A DNA stretch of 64,000 nt from Paenibacillus whitsoniae (GCF_003955665.1 NZ_RXHU01000056.1:60322-124321); one strand, 5' to 3'; numbered from the stretch's first letter, positions 27,236 through 35,865 are shown. Numbers and translations are program-made. The notes: generated by a model not told the origin, from the sequence alone.

Positions 27236-28809
27236 TGAATCAACTTTCCTTTCTGCAATTCTTCCTGGAAGGCTCGATACCGGGCATACCGATGATTCAG
27301 CTGTTCCAGATAAACTTGAAAACGAGAATTTTTTCTCTGTTTTTTATATGCTGCTTGCATTTTTTTTAGATATTTGACCGCTTGCTTGTAATCGGTACGA
27401 TTCTTTCCTTGGATCAACGTCTCGACAGCGTGATGATAAATGGGAAGCAGCGCACTCGCATCCGCCTGTTCAACCTGCTTCATCGCTTTGGCATCGAGCT
27501 GATCAGGAAGCAGGCGAAGCAACAGAGCCAGATCCGCCCATCGCAGATAATCCTGTTTATCGAGCAAATACACCGCATAATGCGAATAGCTGGCAGGCAG
27601 CATCGACACGTAGATGTCATTCATTTCTCGGTCTAACTGCCGATGATGGGCAGCTTCCTCCCATAAATCCAAATATTGGTCGAGGTAACTCCCGCCTGTC
27701 TCCCTCATCTCCGGAAGCAGCCATCTCAGCCATTTCACCAGACGGTCCCAATCTCCCCCATCGGCGAACCCGCTTAAGTCTTCTAACCAATCTTCTGGCT
27801 CAATGGCAACCCCCGAAGTTTCAATCCGCTCCCATACATTCTCATCTTCCCCGACCAGCATGTCCAAATGCGCAAGGCCCAGTACCGCCCATGCCTGCGC
27901 TGCGCTCGACTCGGAAGCTGCGGCAGCTGCCGCCCGAAGCCGCTCTCTCTCCAGATCCGCCAGTTCTGTCACGATGAAAAAACGCGACCAAACCAGCTTA
28001 TAGCAAGCAAATCGGCTTTTCCAATATCGTTCCGGCCCGTTCTCAAACAAGCCCGCCGTCATTGCTGCCAGAGCCTTCAAATGCCCGGGATACGAAGCTT
28101 GCGCCTGTTCCACATCAAGACCGTTCAGCGCAGCTTCCAGTTGGTTTTGCGCATGACTCAGCACCCGGTACACGTAGTAACCGGCATTATAATCGTAATC
28201 ATAGGTGTTCGCCCGATCACCGGCCAGCTTGCCGCACAGCTGTACGATGTACAAAGCCACCTGACTATCGTAAAGCCCCCGAACGACAGGCGGCCAGCTA
28301 TCCGCTTCGGCATGCAGCTCACGCCACGCGCGTTCACAAACTTCGATCACGCTGAACATGCTGAGGATCCTCGTCTGCCCGTACTGCTGTTCAAAATATG
28401 CCTGCCATTTCTCACTCGGCTCCGATGGCTGCGGACGGGCAATCGCAGCCCCTGCAGCTGCGGATCGACGCTTTTCCGCTTTCGCTGCACCAATGGTTCC
28501 ATCGCGAAGCGCCCCAGGCTCCACACCGGACTGCTCGGCCAACTCAAAGAGCACCGCTGCCATGTGCTTGCAGTCCAGACCATAGGGACAACTGCATGTA
28601 CTGCGCTGAAAGCTCTGCATATCCAAGGTGACCCGGTACCAGCTGCTGGACCCGGCCACCATTGCTTTTACAAGGGATGCCCCTTCCGTCGAGAGGTCCC
28701 TAACCCTGCCTTCTTTATAATACTTCCAACCTCGGGACGAAATCGTACTGTCAAAATAACTGCGAAAACGCCGGTTCCAAAGCGGCCAATCGATCTCCAC
28801 ATCAAGCAT
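27232..28809 (-). CDS. SWIM zinc-finger protein (first copy)
   Basis: About 525 residues. The SWIM motif STCSCPYGLDCKHMAAVLFE (CxC-x5-CxH) is at about residues 65-85, after GWKYYKEGRVRDLS, the strand-rich lead-in also found in the second copy. The remainder is helical with Trp-rich repeats. The ATG at 28809 follows AGAGGA by eight bases. First gene of the SWIM-SNF2-AT-hook-SWIM operon and coupled to the SNF2 gene by ATGA. The two SWIM proteins share plan and spacing and may be an old duplication. Confidence 0.82.
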   Translation of the reverse strand: MLDVEIDWPLWNRRFRSYFDSTISSRGWKYYKEGRVRDLSTEGASLVKAMVAGSSSWYRVTLDMQSFQRSTCSCPYGLDCKHMAAVLFELAEQSGVEPGALRDGTIGAAKAEKRRSAAAGAAIARPQPSEPSEKWQAYFEQQYGQTRILSMFSVIEVCERAWRELHAEADSWPPVVRGLYDSQVALYIVQLCGKLAGDRANTYDYDYNAGYYVYRVLSHAQNQLEAALNGLDVEQAQASYPGHLKALAAMTAGLFENGPERYWKSRFACYKLVWSRFFIVTELADLERERLRAAAAAASESSAAQAWAVLGLAHLDMLVGEDENVWERIETSGVAIEPEDWLEDLSGFADGGDWDRLVKWLRWLLPEMRETGGSYLDQYLDLWEEAAHHRQLDREMNDIYVSMLPASYSHYAVYLLDKQDYLRWADLALLLRLLPDQLDAKAMKQVEQADASALLPIYHHAVETLIQGKNRTDYKQAVKYLKKMQAAYKKQRKNSRFQVYLEQLNHRYARYRAFQEELQKGKLIQ

Positions 28810-28895
28810 ACACAAGTTCCTCTGACTTTCGACAAATTCTTTCCCTTATTATACTAGAAAAATACAGAATGGGCACACGCGTTCCACTTTGACTT

Positions 28896-28933
28896 AAAAA
28901 GCCCCAAACGAATCATTCGATTCGCCGGGGGCT
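28896..28933 (-). terminator. Terminator downstream of the CotD-like gene
   Basis: AGCCCC (28900-28905) pairs with GGGGCT (28928-28933), with inner arms GAATC/GATTC. On the minus strand a T-run (28896-28900) follows. Confidence 0.8.
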
Positions 28934-28952
28934 GTCTGGGGCTCACCTGCGC

Positions 28953-29201
28953 TTATTTGCGCATCATGCCTTGGTGCGGATGCGGGTGTGTGCCGCAGTA
29001 CTCATCCACTTCCGTACACGTATAGACATGCTCATACACCGGTACGCAGTGGTGACGATTCACAATTTGAATCGGGTGGATGACTTGCACTTTTTGCGGG
29101 TGATAGAAGTCTCTGACCACTCTTTCCGGATCCGTCATTATGGGATCAGCAGGTGGACACTGAAATTGTTTACCTTGGGTTGGTTGTGGTTGAAAAGCCA
29201 T
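28953..29201 (-). CDS. cotD: CotD-family spore coat protein
   Basis: About 82 residues, rich in His, Pro, Val and Cys. The core VQVIHPIQIVNRHHCVPVYEHVYTC and the tail CGTHPHPHQGMM match the His/Cys-rich pattern of CotD inner-coat proteins. The ATG at 29201 gives MAFQPQPTQG, with GAGGAG 12 bases upstream; a TTG directly abutting the Shine-Dalgarno is less likely. Monocistronic, with its own terminator. An A+T-rich GTATACTAT at about 29234-29242 could be part of a mother-cell sigma promoter, but the match is weak. Confidence 0.75.
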   Translation of the reverse strand: MAFQPQPTQGKQFQCPPADPIMTDPERVVRDFYHPQKVQVIHPIQIVNRHHCVPVYEHVYTCTEVDEYCGTHPHPHQGMMRK

Positions 29202-29404
29202 TATGGAAGTCAACTCCTCGTTAGGTTTGAGATAGTATACGTTTAACTAGGGGGCTCAGCGTGTACGTCCGCCCATTCTCTCAATAATTAGGCGGATGCG
29301 GATGGGCCAAGCAGGTAGATGTCCACACCACTGAAGAAAGGCCAGGCTCTTAGGTGTGCACACATGCTATTTCGGCTTAGAGGGCAGCTCCACCGACTCA
29401 GGCA

Positions 29405-29413
29405 TGATATACT
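29405..29413 (+). promoter_or_regulatory. Extended -10 promoter candidate for the Crp/Fnr gene
   Basis: TGATATACT is a TGn plus TATACT extended -10. No good -35 is seen at the proper distance. It lies about 30 bases before the start codon. Confidence 0.4.
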
Positions 29414-29441
29414 ATAAGCATCGTTGATAAAGGAGGTTTGT

Positions 29442-30155
29442 ATGAAAAAGCTTCCGGTATCCCGCGACCGCGCCATCCTGCAGCCTTTGCAAGACATGAC
29501 GTCCATCACGAGCCTGTTCCCCTGCTTTGGGGAGCTGTCCGAGCAAGATTGGCTGCTCGCGCAAAAGGTTCGCGTCTCCCCCTCAACTCCGCATGAAATT
29601 GCAGAAGGGCACAGGCTGAGCCATGCGCTTTTTGTCGTGTCCGGTTCTGTCCGTATTTATAAAATCAGCCCTGGCGGCCGGGAAGTCACCTTATATCGCG
29701 TCGGCCCCGGCGAATGCTGCGTGCTCATGATCGCCAGCATTCTGGGGGAAACGGAATACGAAGCATCCGTGCAGATCGAGACGGAGACAGAGGTGCTCCT
29801 TTTTCCCGTGACGGCTTTCCGGAAGTGGATGCATGCTTATCCTTCCTTGCGGCGCTCGATCTATCGCCAGTTTACAGAACGCTTCATTCGCGTCACAAGC
29901 CTGCTCGAGCAGATCGCCTTCGGCTCCTTGCCTGAACGCGTCGCATCGTATCTCTTACAGCGGCTTCCCAAGAGCGAAGGTGCCACAGAAATCCGAGTCA
30001 CACACGAACAGCTCGCCGTGGAGCTCGGTACAGCACGCGAAGTCGTCAGCCGCATTTTAAAAGAAATGGCCGTAACAGGCGCGATCTCCCTCCAACGGGG
30101 TAAAATCAACGTGCTGGATCAAGCGCAGCTTCACCGCTATTGCTCCCCTCTGTGA
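29442..30155 (+). CDS. Crp/Fnr-family transcription regulator
   Basis: 237 residues. The N-terminal cyclic-nucleotide-binding-like beta domain has HALFVVSGSVRIYKIS, RVGPGECCVL and FPVTAFRKW; the C-terminal winged helix has VTHEQLAVELGTAREVVSRILKEM and GKINVLD. No Fnr-type N-terminal cysteine cluster, so an iron-sulfur oxygen sensor is unlikely; the Cys-Cys in GPGECCVLM is notable. The ATG at 29442 follows a perfect AAAGGAGG by five bases. The next gene encodes an AhpD-like protein, which suggests a redox or peroxide theme; the effector is unknown. Confidence 0.9.
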   Translation: MKKLPVSRDRAILQPLQDMTSITSLFPCFGELSEQDWLLAQKVRVSPSTPHEIAEGHRLSHALFVVSGSVRIYKISPGGREVTLYRVGPGECCVLMIASILGETEYEASVQIETETEVLLFPVTAFRKWMHAYPSLRRSIYRQFTERFIRVTSLLEQIAFGSLPERVASYLLQRLPKSEGATEIRVTHEQLAVELGTAREVVSRILKEMAVTGAISLQRGKINVLDQAQLHRYCSPL

Positions 30156-30165
30156 CTTTATCACG
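30151..30165. promoter_or_regulatory. Candidate Crp/Fnr-type operator
   Basis: TGTGACTTTATCACG is a near-palindrome (GTGA-N5-TCAC) like Crp/Fnr half-sites, though with a five- rather than six-base spacer. It overlaps the regulator's stop codon, about 70 bases before the next start codon. Confidence 0.35.
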
Positions 30166-30234
30166 GAAAGCCTCCCGCTCTCGCAGTACACTGTAGTTGT
30201 TCATACAATTACACGTTAAGGGAGGACTCGTTCA

Positions 30235-30606
30235 ATGAGCCATTACTACAGCCGTGAAGATCTCGCTGCTATTCCGGAGCTCGTCAAGCTAGCTCCACAG
30301 GCGGCAAGTTCTTTTTTTGCCTTTGAAAAAGAAATCTATCACACAGATGGCACCGTCCCGCTTAAAACCAAGGAACTGATTGCCATCGCAGTTGCCCATG
30401 TAACAGGCTGTCCGTACTGTATCGACACGCACGTGCAGCGGTACAAAGCCTTAGGCGGCACGCCCGAAGAAATCATGGAGGCCGTGCTTGTCGCAGCTTC
30501 TACGCGGGCTGGAGCCGTACTGAGCCATGCCGCGCAGGCGTTGGCCGCTTTCCAGCGTTCAGAACATAAGAGCGGCCACGACAAGACGCCCGAATGCTTT
30601 TGCTAA
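30235..30606 (+). CDS. Carboxymuconolactone decarboxylase/AhpD-like protein
   Basis: 123 residues of the AhpD-like fold. GCPYCIDTHVQRYKALGG carries the CxxC-x3-H catalytic motif of AhpD-type disulfide reductases, and ELIAIAVAHVT precedes it. KTPECFC adds two C-terminal cysteines. AGGGAGG lies upstream of the ATG. It probably reduces a peroxide- or thiol-linked partner, and the divergence from true decarboxylases is shown by the CxxC. The adjacent Crp/Fnr gene and operator-like site suggest shared control. Confidence 0.88.
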   Translation: MSHYYSREDLAAIPELVKLAPQAASSFFAFEKEIYHTDGTVPLKTKELIAIAVAHVTGCPYCIDTHVQRYKALGGTPEEIMEAVLVAASTRAGAVLSHAAQALAAFQRSEHKSGHDKTPECFC

Positions 30607-30615
30607 AATGCCAAA

Positions 30616-30655
30616 GCGACCGGATCCTACGCAAGTAGAATCCGGTCGTTCTTTG
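30616..30655. terminator. Terminator between convergent genes
   Basis: CGACCGGATcCTAC / GTAGaATCCGGTCG hairpin (30617-30630 with 30635-30648), followed by TTCTTT on the plus strand. It also lies downstream of the converging PL11 gene. Confidence 0.82.
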
Positions 30656-30667
30656 TTGATAAGCCGC

Positions 30668-32920
30668 TTACGCCTTCGCACGCGGTACATGCAGCTTCGG
30701 AATCGGCACCTTCGACCAGTCCATATCCGAAGCCATATAAAAGCTGGTGTAACACGGCTGATTGTACACGACATTTTGCCAGGCGACTCCCGTCCGGTAC
30801 TGCGCATCGTGCATGAGCGTATACAGCTTTCGGTCTGTCAGCTCCGTGCTGAGGTAAATGCGAATCGCCGAGCTGTCTGCCGTGCGAACCAGCAATTCCT
30901 CCCGCCAATCGCCGAACACGTCGGCAACAAGGCACGGATTGCCCTTCGTGCCGTTATTGCTGCGCGTGCCTTCCGCCGTCAACAGAACGCCGCGCTGCCA
31001 ATCCGCAATCGTCACAGACTGCTCGAAGCTGCCTGAGACGATCTGCGTCGTCATGTCGCCCGACCATTTGATGCTCATGTTCGTACCGGGCACCTGCCGG
31101 GAGATTCGTTCCCCTGCGGCCGTCAGCAAACCGAAAGCGTCGTCGCTCGTGTAGCTCTCGCTGGCCCAGACCTGCAGCCCGCGCTGCGCACGGTCTACCT
31201 GACCGACCATACCGCGCCCGACGTCCTCCGTGGCGAATCCGCCGAAAAGCACCTCACCGGTTGCCGCATCCCTCAGCGTGTATCCGAAAGGGCCCCAGAT
31301 GCCGCTCTCATGCACCATAAAAATCTCCAGTCCCGGCCGATCCGGGTCGATATTCGCGACATGAAGTGCGTCGCCGTGGCCGAGCTTGGCGGAGCGGCCT
31401 GGCGCTGCGCTGCCTTCCGGGAGATCGCCTTTGGAGCTGTACAGGATCGTGCCGTCGTGGTCGATCGTTGCCGCCCCGTAAATGATTTCATCGCAGCCAT
31501 CCCCATCGACATCCGCAATGCTGAGGGAATGCGCCCCCTGCTTCGCAAGGCTGCCATACAGCTCGCTGCGTCCATCTTCCCCCTTCAGCGTATCGTTAAA
31601 CGGATTGTTCATCGGCACCCAGCCGCTGTCCGTGTACCAGATCTCTTGGACCTGCACCCCATTCCACGTATAGGCCGCCACCGCAGCCCGCGTGTAGTAC
31701 CCGCGCGCAAAAATCGCATGCGGCTTGCAGCCATCAAGGTAGCCAACGCCCGCGAGGAACCGATCCACGCGGTTGCCCGGCTCGATGCGGTTCCATGCAT
31801 AATCGCCCCACATCAGCCCGTCGTCGTGGCGTCCCGGCTTATACCTGACCGTTTGAAGCTCCTCGCCCGTTTCCCCCTCGAACACCGTCAAATATTCCGG
31901 CCCCGTGAGAATAAACCCCTCGAACGCGCGCAGCTTGTTTCGGCTGCTTCGGCTTGGCGCATAGACGTCGAAGAAGTGATCCGCCAGACGCACAGCGTCC
32001 TCCCGGGACAGCGGATATGCATAGGCGGGCTCTATGCCAAAACAGGCCTCCAGCGTTGCCGGCCAATGGCCCACCGTTACTTCCTCATGCGCATGCCAGC
32101 CCATGAACATCTGCACCACATGCTCGTAATAATCCGAGCTGCTCATCCGATAATCATCCTCATGGCTGCAGCCCACCGCCAGATCCTCCTCGGGCATCGT
32201 AATATATCGCTCGGCAACCATCATGCCATCGGAATCGTAAGTGATCGTTTTCGTTCCAGGCGCTGTCTTGAGCATAACTTCGGCTTTCCCGTCCCCATCC
32301 CAATCATACACGAGGAACTGCGTATAATGAGCGCCTGCGCGAATGTTGACCCCGAGGTCAATCCGGTACAGCAGCGTGCCGTCCAGCTTGTAGCAATCAA
32401 GGTATACCGGCCCCGTGTAGCCGACGTGCGAAACATCCTTGGAGTTGGAAGGATCCCACTTGACAAAAAACTCATACTGACCGTCCCCATCCACATCCCC
32501 AACACTCATATCGTTGGCGGAGTACGTGTAACGCTCACCGCTTGGCGTCACGCCGTCAGCCGGCTTGCGCAGCGGAAGCTCGATATAATCGCTCTCCCAG
32601 GGCGTCACTTCAGGGCTGCGGTCGATCTCCTGCCCCTGCTTAACCGCACAGACATAATAAACAGAGCCAGAGCTTCCGTTGCGATCCAAATAATTCGTAC
32701 TGTCCTCCACCATCGCAACCCGAACGTCGTCCCGGTACACATGGAAATCCACACCCGCCATTCCGTGCGCAGCAGCCCCCGTCACTTCCGTCCCCAACAG
32801 CCGCCAACTCAAAAAAATTCCCTCTGACGTCGACGCCGCCACCAGTCCGCGGTCCAAATATTCCAACTGCTTAGCAGCTTGCGTCACGCGCTCGTGCAGC
32901 TTCCCTTCTCCTGTCTTCAT
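30668..32920 (-). CDS. Family 11 rhamnogalacturonan lyase, no signal peptide
   Basis: About 750 residues. RQLEYLDRGLVA-type opening (here KQLEYLDRGLVAAS), SWRLLGTE, SVGDVDGDGQYEFFVKWDPSNSKD, YDWDGDGKAEVMLKTA, SIADVDGDGCDEIIYGA and DVFGDWREELLVR are PL11 beta-propeller motifs that bind calcium. It cleaves the rhamnose-galacturonate backbone of pectin type I. The ATG at 32920 has GGAGG eight bases upstream and no signal peptide follows, like the intracellular YesX rather than secreted YesW. It is longer than those ~615-residue enzymes. It stands alone, with no pectin transporter or regulator nearby. Confidence 0.9.
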   Translation of the reverse strand: MKTGEGKLHERVTQAAKQLEYLDRGLVAASTSEGIFLSWRLLGTEVTGAAAHGMAGVDFHVYRDDVRVAMVEDSTNYLDRNGSSGSVYYVCAVKQGQEIDRSPEVTPWESDYIELPLRKPADGVTPSGERYTYSANDMSVGDVDGDGQYEFFVKWDPSNSKDVSHVGYTGPVYLDCYKLDGTLLYRIDLGVNIRAGAHYTQFLVYDWDGDGKAEVMLKTAPGTKTITYDSDGMMVAERYITMPEEDLAVGCSHEDDYRMSSSDYYEHVVQMFMGWHAHEEVTVGHWPATLEACFGIEPAYAYPLSREDAVRLADHFFDVYAPSRSSRNKLRAFEGFILTGPEYLTVFEGETGEELQTVRYKPGRHDDGLMWGDYAWNRIEPGNRVDRFLAGVGYLDGCKPHAIFARGYYTRAAVAAYTWNGVQVQEIWYTDSGWVPMNNPFNDTLKGEDGRSELYGSLAKQGAHSLSIADVDGDGCDEIIYGAATIDHDGTILYSSKGDLPEGSAAPGRSAKLGHGDALHVANIDPDRPGLEIFMVHESGIWGPFGYTLRDAATGEVLFGGFATEDVGRGMVGQVDRAQRGLQVWASESYTSDDAFGLLTAAGERISRQVPGTNMSIKWSGDMTTQIVSGSFEQSVTIADWQRGVLLTAEGTRSNNGTKGNPCLVADVFGDWREELLVRTADSSAIRIYLSTELTDRKLYTLMHDAQYRTGVAWQNVVYNQPCYTSFYMASDMDWSKVPIPKLHVPRAKA

Positions 32921-33048
32921 CTGTTTGTCCTCCTGCCTGTAAAAGAAATCGCTGTATGCTATCGCTCCTCTTACCATACCGGATCGACGGTTTGCCGGCA
33001 TTAAGACATTTTTGCACAGCATCTGTATCCAGTTGTCCCATGATCGGT

Positions 33049-33054
33049 TATAAT
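33049..33054 (+). promoter_or_regulatory. -10 element candidate for the coiled-coil gene
   Basis: Perfect TATAAT, 41 bases before the GTG start at 33096. No clear TTGACA at 16-18 bases upstream. Confidence 0.35.
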
Positions 33055-33095
33055 GATGTAGCGAAAAACAAATTCCGTAACGAAGGAGAATCAAA

Positions 33096-33461
33096 GTGAG
33101 CGAACAACTTTTGAAACAAATTATTTCCGAATTGCAAGAAATTAAAACGGAAGTAGTTGGACTTAAAACTGACGTTGCTGAGCTTAAAACTGATGTCGCT
33201 GAGCTTAAAACTGACGTTGCTGGACTTAAAACCGAGCAACAAAATATGGGCGTGCGACTCGATCGCATGGAAACCGACATTGCCGATATCAAAAAAGACA
33301 CCTCATTAATCCCGTTCGTACAGAGAGCCGCGTTGGAAACCCACAGTGATATTCTAACAATGAAAAATCTCCAGCAAGAGCAACAAAAGATTCTAGAGCG
33401 CCTGTCCTATCGTTCCGTGTCACAAGAAGCCGACATTGCGGAGCTTCGCCGTATTAAATAA
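33096..33461 (+). CDS. Small heptad-repeat coiled-coil protein
   Basis: 121 residues, no named function. Residues ~15-48 are tandem heptads of the type LKTDVAE, then EQQNMGVRLDRMETDIADIKKD and a second helical half ending AELRRIK. The sequence predicts an elongated cytoplasmic coiled coil without membrane segment. GTG start with GAAGGAG seven bases upstream. Proteins of this kind occur widely in Bacillales with variable repeat counts. Monocistronic between PL11 (divergent) and groEL (convergent). Confidence 0.78.
   Translation: MSEQLLKQIISELQEIKTEVVGLKTDVAELKTDVAELKTDVAGLKTEQQNMGVRLDRMETDIADIKKDTSLIPFVQRAALETHSDILTMKNLQQEQQKILERLSYRSVSQEADIAELRRIK
33141..33233 (+). repeat. 21-bp in-frame tandem repeat
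   Basis: Units CTTAAAACTGACGTTGCTGAG at 33162-33182, 33183-33203 and 33204-33224 differ at only a few bases; degenerate units flank both sides. Seven codons per unit keep the coiled-coil register. Confidence 0.9.
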
Positions 33462-33561
33462 CCCTAGTCTGATCGAGCTTCCTCATCTGTACAGCCCCTT
33501 CTCGGATTTGCCCTTCTCATCAACCTCATTTGCTTGATGAACTACAGAATGCTTAATAAAT

Positions 33562-33611
33562 AAAATAGGCTTCTCACAGAGTTCATCTTGAACTCATGAG
33601 AAGCCTATTTT
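33562..33611. terminator. Strong bidirectional terminator downstream of groEL
   Basis: 15-bp perfect arms AAAATAGGCTTCTCA (33562-33576) / TGAGAAGCCTATTTT (33597-33611) with an inner 7-bp stem GAGTTCA/TGAACTC. Serves the coiled-coil gene and the converging groESL operon. Confidence 0.85.
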
Positions 33612-33686
33612 CATTCATATAGCCACAATGTGGGCAAACGGTGTTTCCCTTACAGGAAACCTTAATGCTAAAGGCTTTTCAGCCTC

Positions 33687-35318
33687 TTACATCATGCCAC
33701 CCATACCACCCATGCCGCCCATATCAGGCATACCTGGTTTGTTTGGTTCTGGCTTATCAGCGATTACCGCTTCAGTTGTCAGGAACATTGCTGCTACGGA
33801 AGCTGCGTTTTGAAGCGCGGAACGCGTTACTTTCGCAGGGTCAACGATACCTGCGTCGAACATGTTCACCCACTCACCGGAAGCGGCGTTGTAGCCGATG
33901 CCGATCGCTTCGTTTTTCAAGCGCTCAACGATGACGGAGCCTTCTTGACCAGCGTTAGCTGCGATGGTGCGAACTGGCTCTTCCAGGGAACGCAGGATGA
34001 TGTTCACGCCTGTTTGCTCGTCAGCGGATGCCGCTTGAACTTTAGCAACTGCGTTGTATACGTTCACGAGGGCTGTACCGCCACCGGATACGATACCTTC
34101 TTCAACGGCTGCGCGAGTTGCGTTCAAAGCGTCTTCGATGCGAAGCTTGCGCTCTTTCAGCTCAGTCTCAGTCGCTGCGCCTACTTTGATAACCGCTACG
34201 CCGCCGGACAGTTTAGCCAAACGCTCTTGCAGTTTTTCTTTATCGAAATCGGAAGTTGTTTCTTCCAATTGTGCACGGATTTGGGTAACACGGGAGTTGA
34301 TGTCGGCAGGGTTGCCTGCACCGTCAACGATGATTGTGTTTTCTTTGGTGATGCGAACTTGACGCGCGCTGCCCAGTTGATCAGGCGTTGTGCCTTTCAG
34401 TTCCAAACCAAGCTCTTCCGTGATCACTTGACCACCAGTCAGAGCTGCGATGTCGCCCAGCATAGCTTTACGACGGTCGCCGAAGCCAGGAGCTTTAACC
34501 GCTACGCAAGTGAATGTACCGCGAAGTTTGTTCAGTACCAGTGTCGCTTGCGCTTCACCTTCAACGTCTTCTGCGATGATCAGAAGCTGTTTGCCGGATT
34601 GAACGACTTTCTCAAGCACAGGCAGAATTTCTTGGATGTTGGAGATCTTTTTATCTGTAATCAAAATGTAAGGATTGTCAAGGACAGCTTCCATTTTGTC
34701 AGTGTCAGTAACCATGTAGTGGGACGTGTAGCCACGGTCGAACTGCATACCTTCTACAACTTCAAGGTCCGTGTTGAAGCCTTTGGATTCTTCGACAGTG
34801 ATAACGCCGTCTTTGCCGACTTTTTCCATCGCTTCAGCAATCAGTTGGCCAACTTCTTCGTCAGCTGCGGAAATAGCCGCAACTTGAGCGATGGATTGTT
34901 TGCCTTCGATTGGTTTCGCGATCGCTTGCAGTTCTTCAACCGCTGCTTTAACCGCTTTTTCGATCCCTTTGCGGATAACCATTGGGTTCGCGCCAGCTGT
35001 TACGTTTTTCAAGCCTTCGCGAATCATCGCTTGAGCAAGCACTGTAGCTGTTGTCGTACCGTCACCAGCGATATCGTTGGTTTTAGTCGCAACTTCTTTA
35101 ACCAGTTGAGCACCCATGTTCTCGAATGCATCTTCCAGTTCGATTTCTTTAGCAATGGTTACACCGTCGTTTGTGATCAACGGGGAACCGAATTTTTTCT
35201 CAAGAACAACGTTGCGGCCTTTTGGACCCAAAGTTACTTTAACTGCGTTCGCCAAAGCGTCAACCCCGCGAAGCATGGAGCGACGGGCTTCTTCGCTAAA
35301 TTTAATCTCTTTTGCCAT
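33687..35318 (-). CDS. groEL: Chaperonin GroEL (60 kDa)
   Basis: 543 residues. MAKEIKFSEEARRSMLRGVD, VTLGPKGRNVVLEKKFG, the ATP-binding GDGTTTATVLAQAM, and the C-terminal tail of Gly-Gly-Met repeats are diagnostic. Forms the double-ring folding chamber with GroES. Cotranscribed with groES 75 bases upstream, under CIRCE/HrcA control. Confidence 0.99.
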   Translation of the reverse strand: MAKEIKFSEEARRSMLRGVDALANAVKVTLGPKGRNVVLEKKFGSPLITNDGVTIAKEIELEDAFENMGAQLVKEVATKTNDIAGDGTTTATVLAQAMIREGLKNVTAGANPMVIRKGIEKAVKAAVEELQAIAKPIEGKQSIAQVAAISAADEEVGQLIAEAMEKVGKDGVITVEESKGFNTDLEVVEGMQFDRGYTSHYMVTDTDKMEAVLDNPYILITDKKISNIQEILPVLEKVVQSGKQLLIIAEDVEGEAQATLVLNKLRGTFTCVAVKAPGFGDRRKAMLGDIAALTGGQVITEELGLELKGTTPDQLGSARQVRITKENTIIVDGAGNPADINSRVTQIRAQLEETTSDFDKEKLQERLAKLSGGVAVIKVGAATETELKERKLRIEDALNATRAAVEEGIVSGGGTALVNVYNAVAKVQAASADEQTGVNIILRSLEEPVRTIAANAGQEGSVIVERLKNEAIGIGYNAASGEWVNMFDAGIVDPAKVTRSALQNAASVAAMFLTTEAVIADKPEPNKPGMPDMGGMGGMGGMM

Positions 35319-35392
35319 GATAGGAAACCTCCTCTAATATGAACCTGTAAGTATGATGTTAATGTGTTGCCGATCTATATGCTGCTCTAAAA

Positions 35393-35674
35393 TTAGGCTA
35401 AAACAGCGAGGATGTCGCTCTCGCGCAAGATCAACAGTTCACGGCCGTCGTATTTCACTTCAGTTCCTGCGTATTTGGAGAAAATGATGCGGTCGCCTTC
35501 CTTCACTTCAAGAGGAACACGAACGCCATCTTTCAACGCGCCGGAGCCGACAGCGACAACTTTACCTTCTTGTGGTTTTTCTTTCGCTGTATCTGGCAGC
35601 ACGATGCCACTTGCAGTAGTCTCCTCTTTCGCAACGGCTTCAATGATAACTCGATCACCTAACGGTCTGATCAT
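35393..35674 (-). CDS. groES: Co-chaperonin GroES (10 kDa)
   Basis: 93 residues: MIRPLGDRVIIE, the mobile loop TTASGIVLPDTAKEKPQEG and IIFSKYAGTEVKYDG match the family exactly. It caps the GroEL ring. AAAGGAGG lies upstream of the ATG. First gene of the operon behind a sigma-A promoter and CIRCE. Confidence 0.99.
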   Translation of the reverse strand: MIRPLGDRVIIEAVAKEETTASGIVLPDTAKEKPQEGKVVAVGSGALKDGVRVPLEVKEGDRIIFSKYAGTEVKYDGRELLILRESDILAVLA

Positions 35675-35720
35675 GGAAAAATAGCCTCCTTTAGAAAATT
35701 GTTCGGGTATTTTCGTTTTA

Positions 35721-35747
35721 TTAGCACTCGAATGTGTTTAGTGCTAA
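35721..35747 (-). promoter_or_regulatory. CIRCE operator (HrcA binding site)
   Basis: On the minus strand TTAGCACTA-N9-GAGTGCTAA, one mismatch to TTAGCACTC-N9-GAGTGCTAA. It lies just after the -10 element and before groES, as in other Firmicutes. Confidence 0.95.
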
Positions 35748-35758
35748 CAACATCTCTA

Positions 35759-35787
35759 ATGATACTCATTCTGGGAGTAATTTGCAA
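35759..35787 (-). promoter_or_regulatory. Sigma-A promoter of groESL
   Basis: -35 TTGCAA (35782-35787), exactly 17 bases, -10 TATCAT (35759-35764). CIRCE covers the start of the transcript. Confidence 0.75.
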
Positions 35788-35865
35788 GTCCTTTTACACA
35801 ATTTTCATTGATTCCGGACACCCCCTCATTCTATCCAAACGAATGGCAAATATTCCCGTATGCAT

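Noticed and set aside
31310..32827. 505-codon plus-strand open frame over the PL11 gene
   Set aside because: Antisense shadow of a clearly recognised enzyme; no known motifs.
32921..33301. N-terminal extension of the PL11 lyase reading frame
   Set aside because: The extra Ser/Val/Leu-rich residues are the antisense of the heptad-repeat coiled-coil gene, and a good ribosome-binding site sits before ATG 32920.
33810..35342. 510-codon plus-strand open frame over groEL
   Set aside because: Antisense shadow of groEL; no ribosome-binding site, unnatural Cys/Phe-rich composition.
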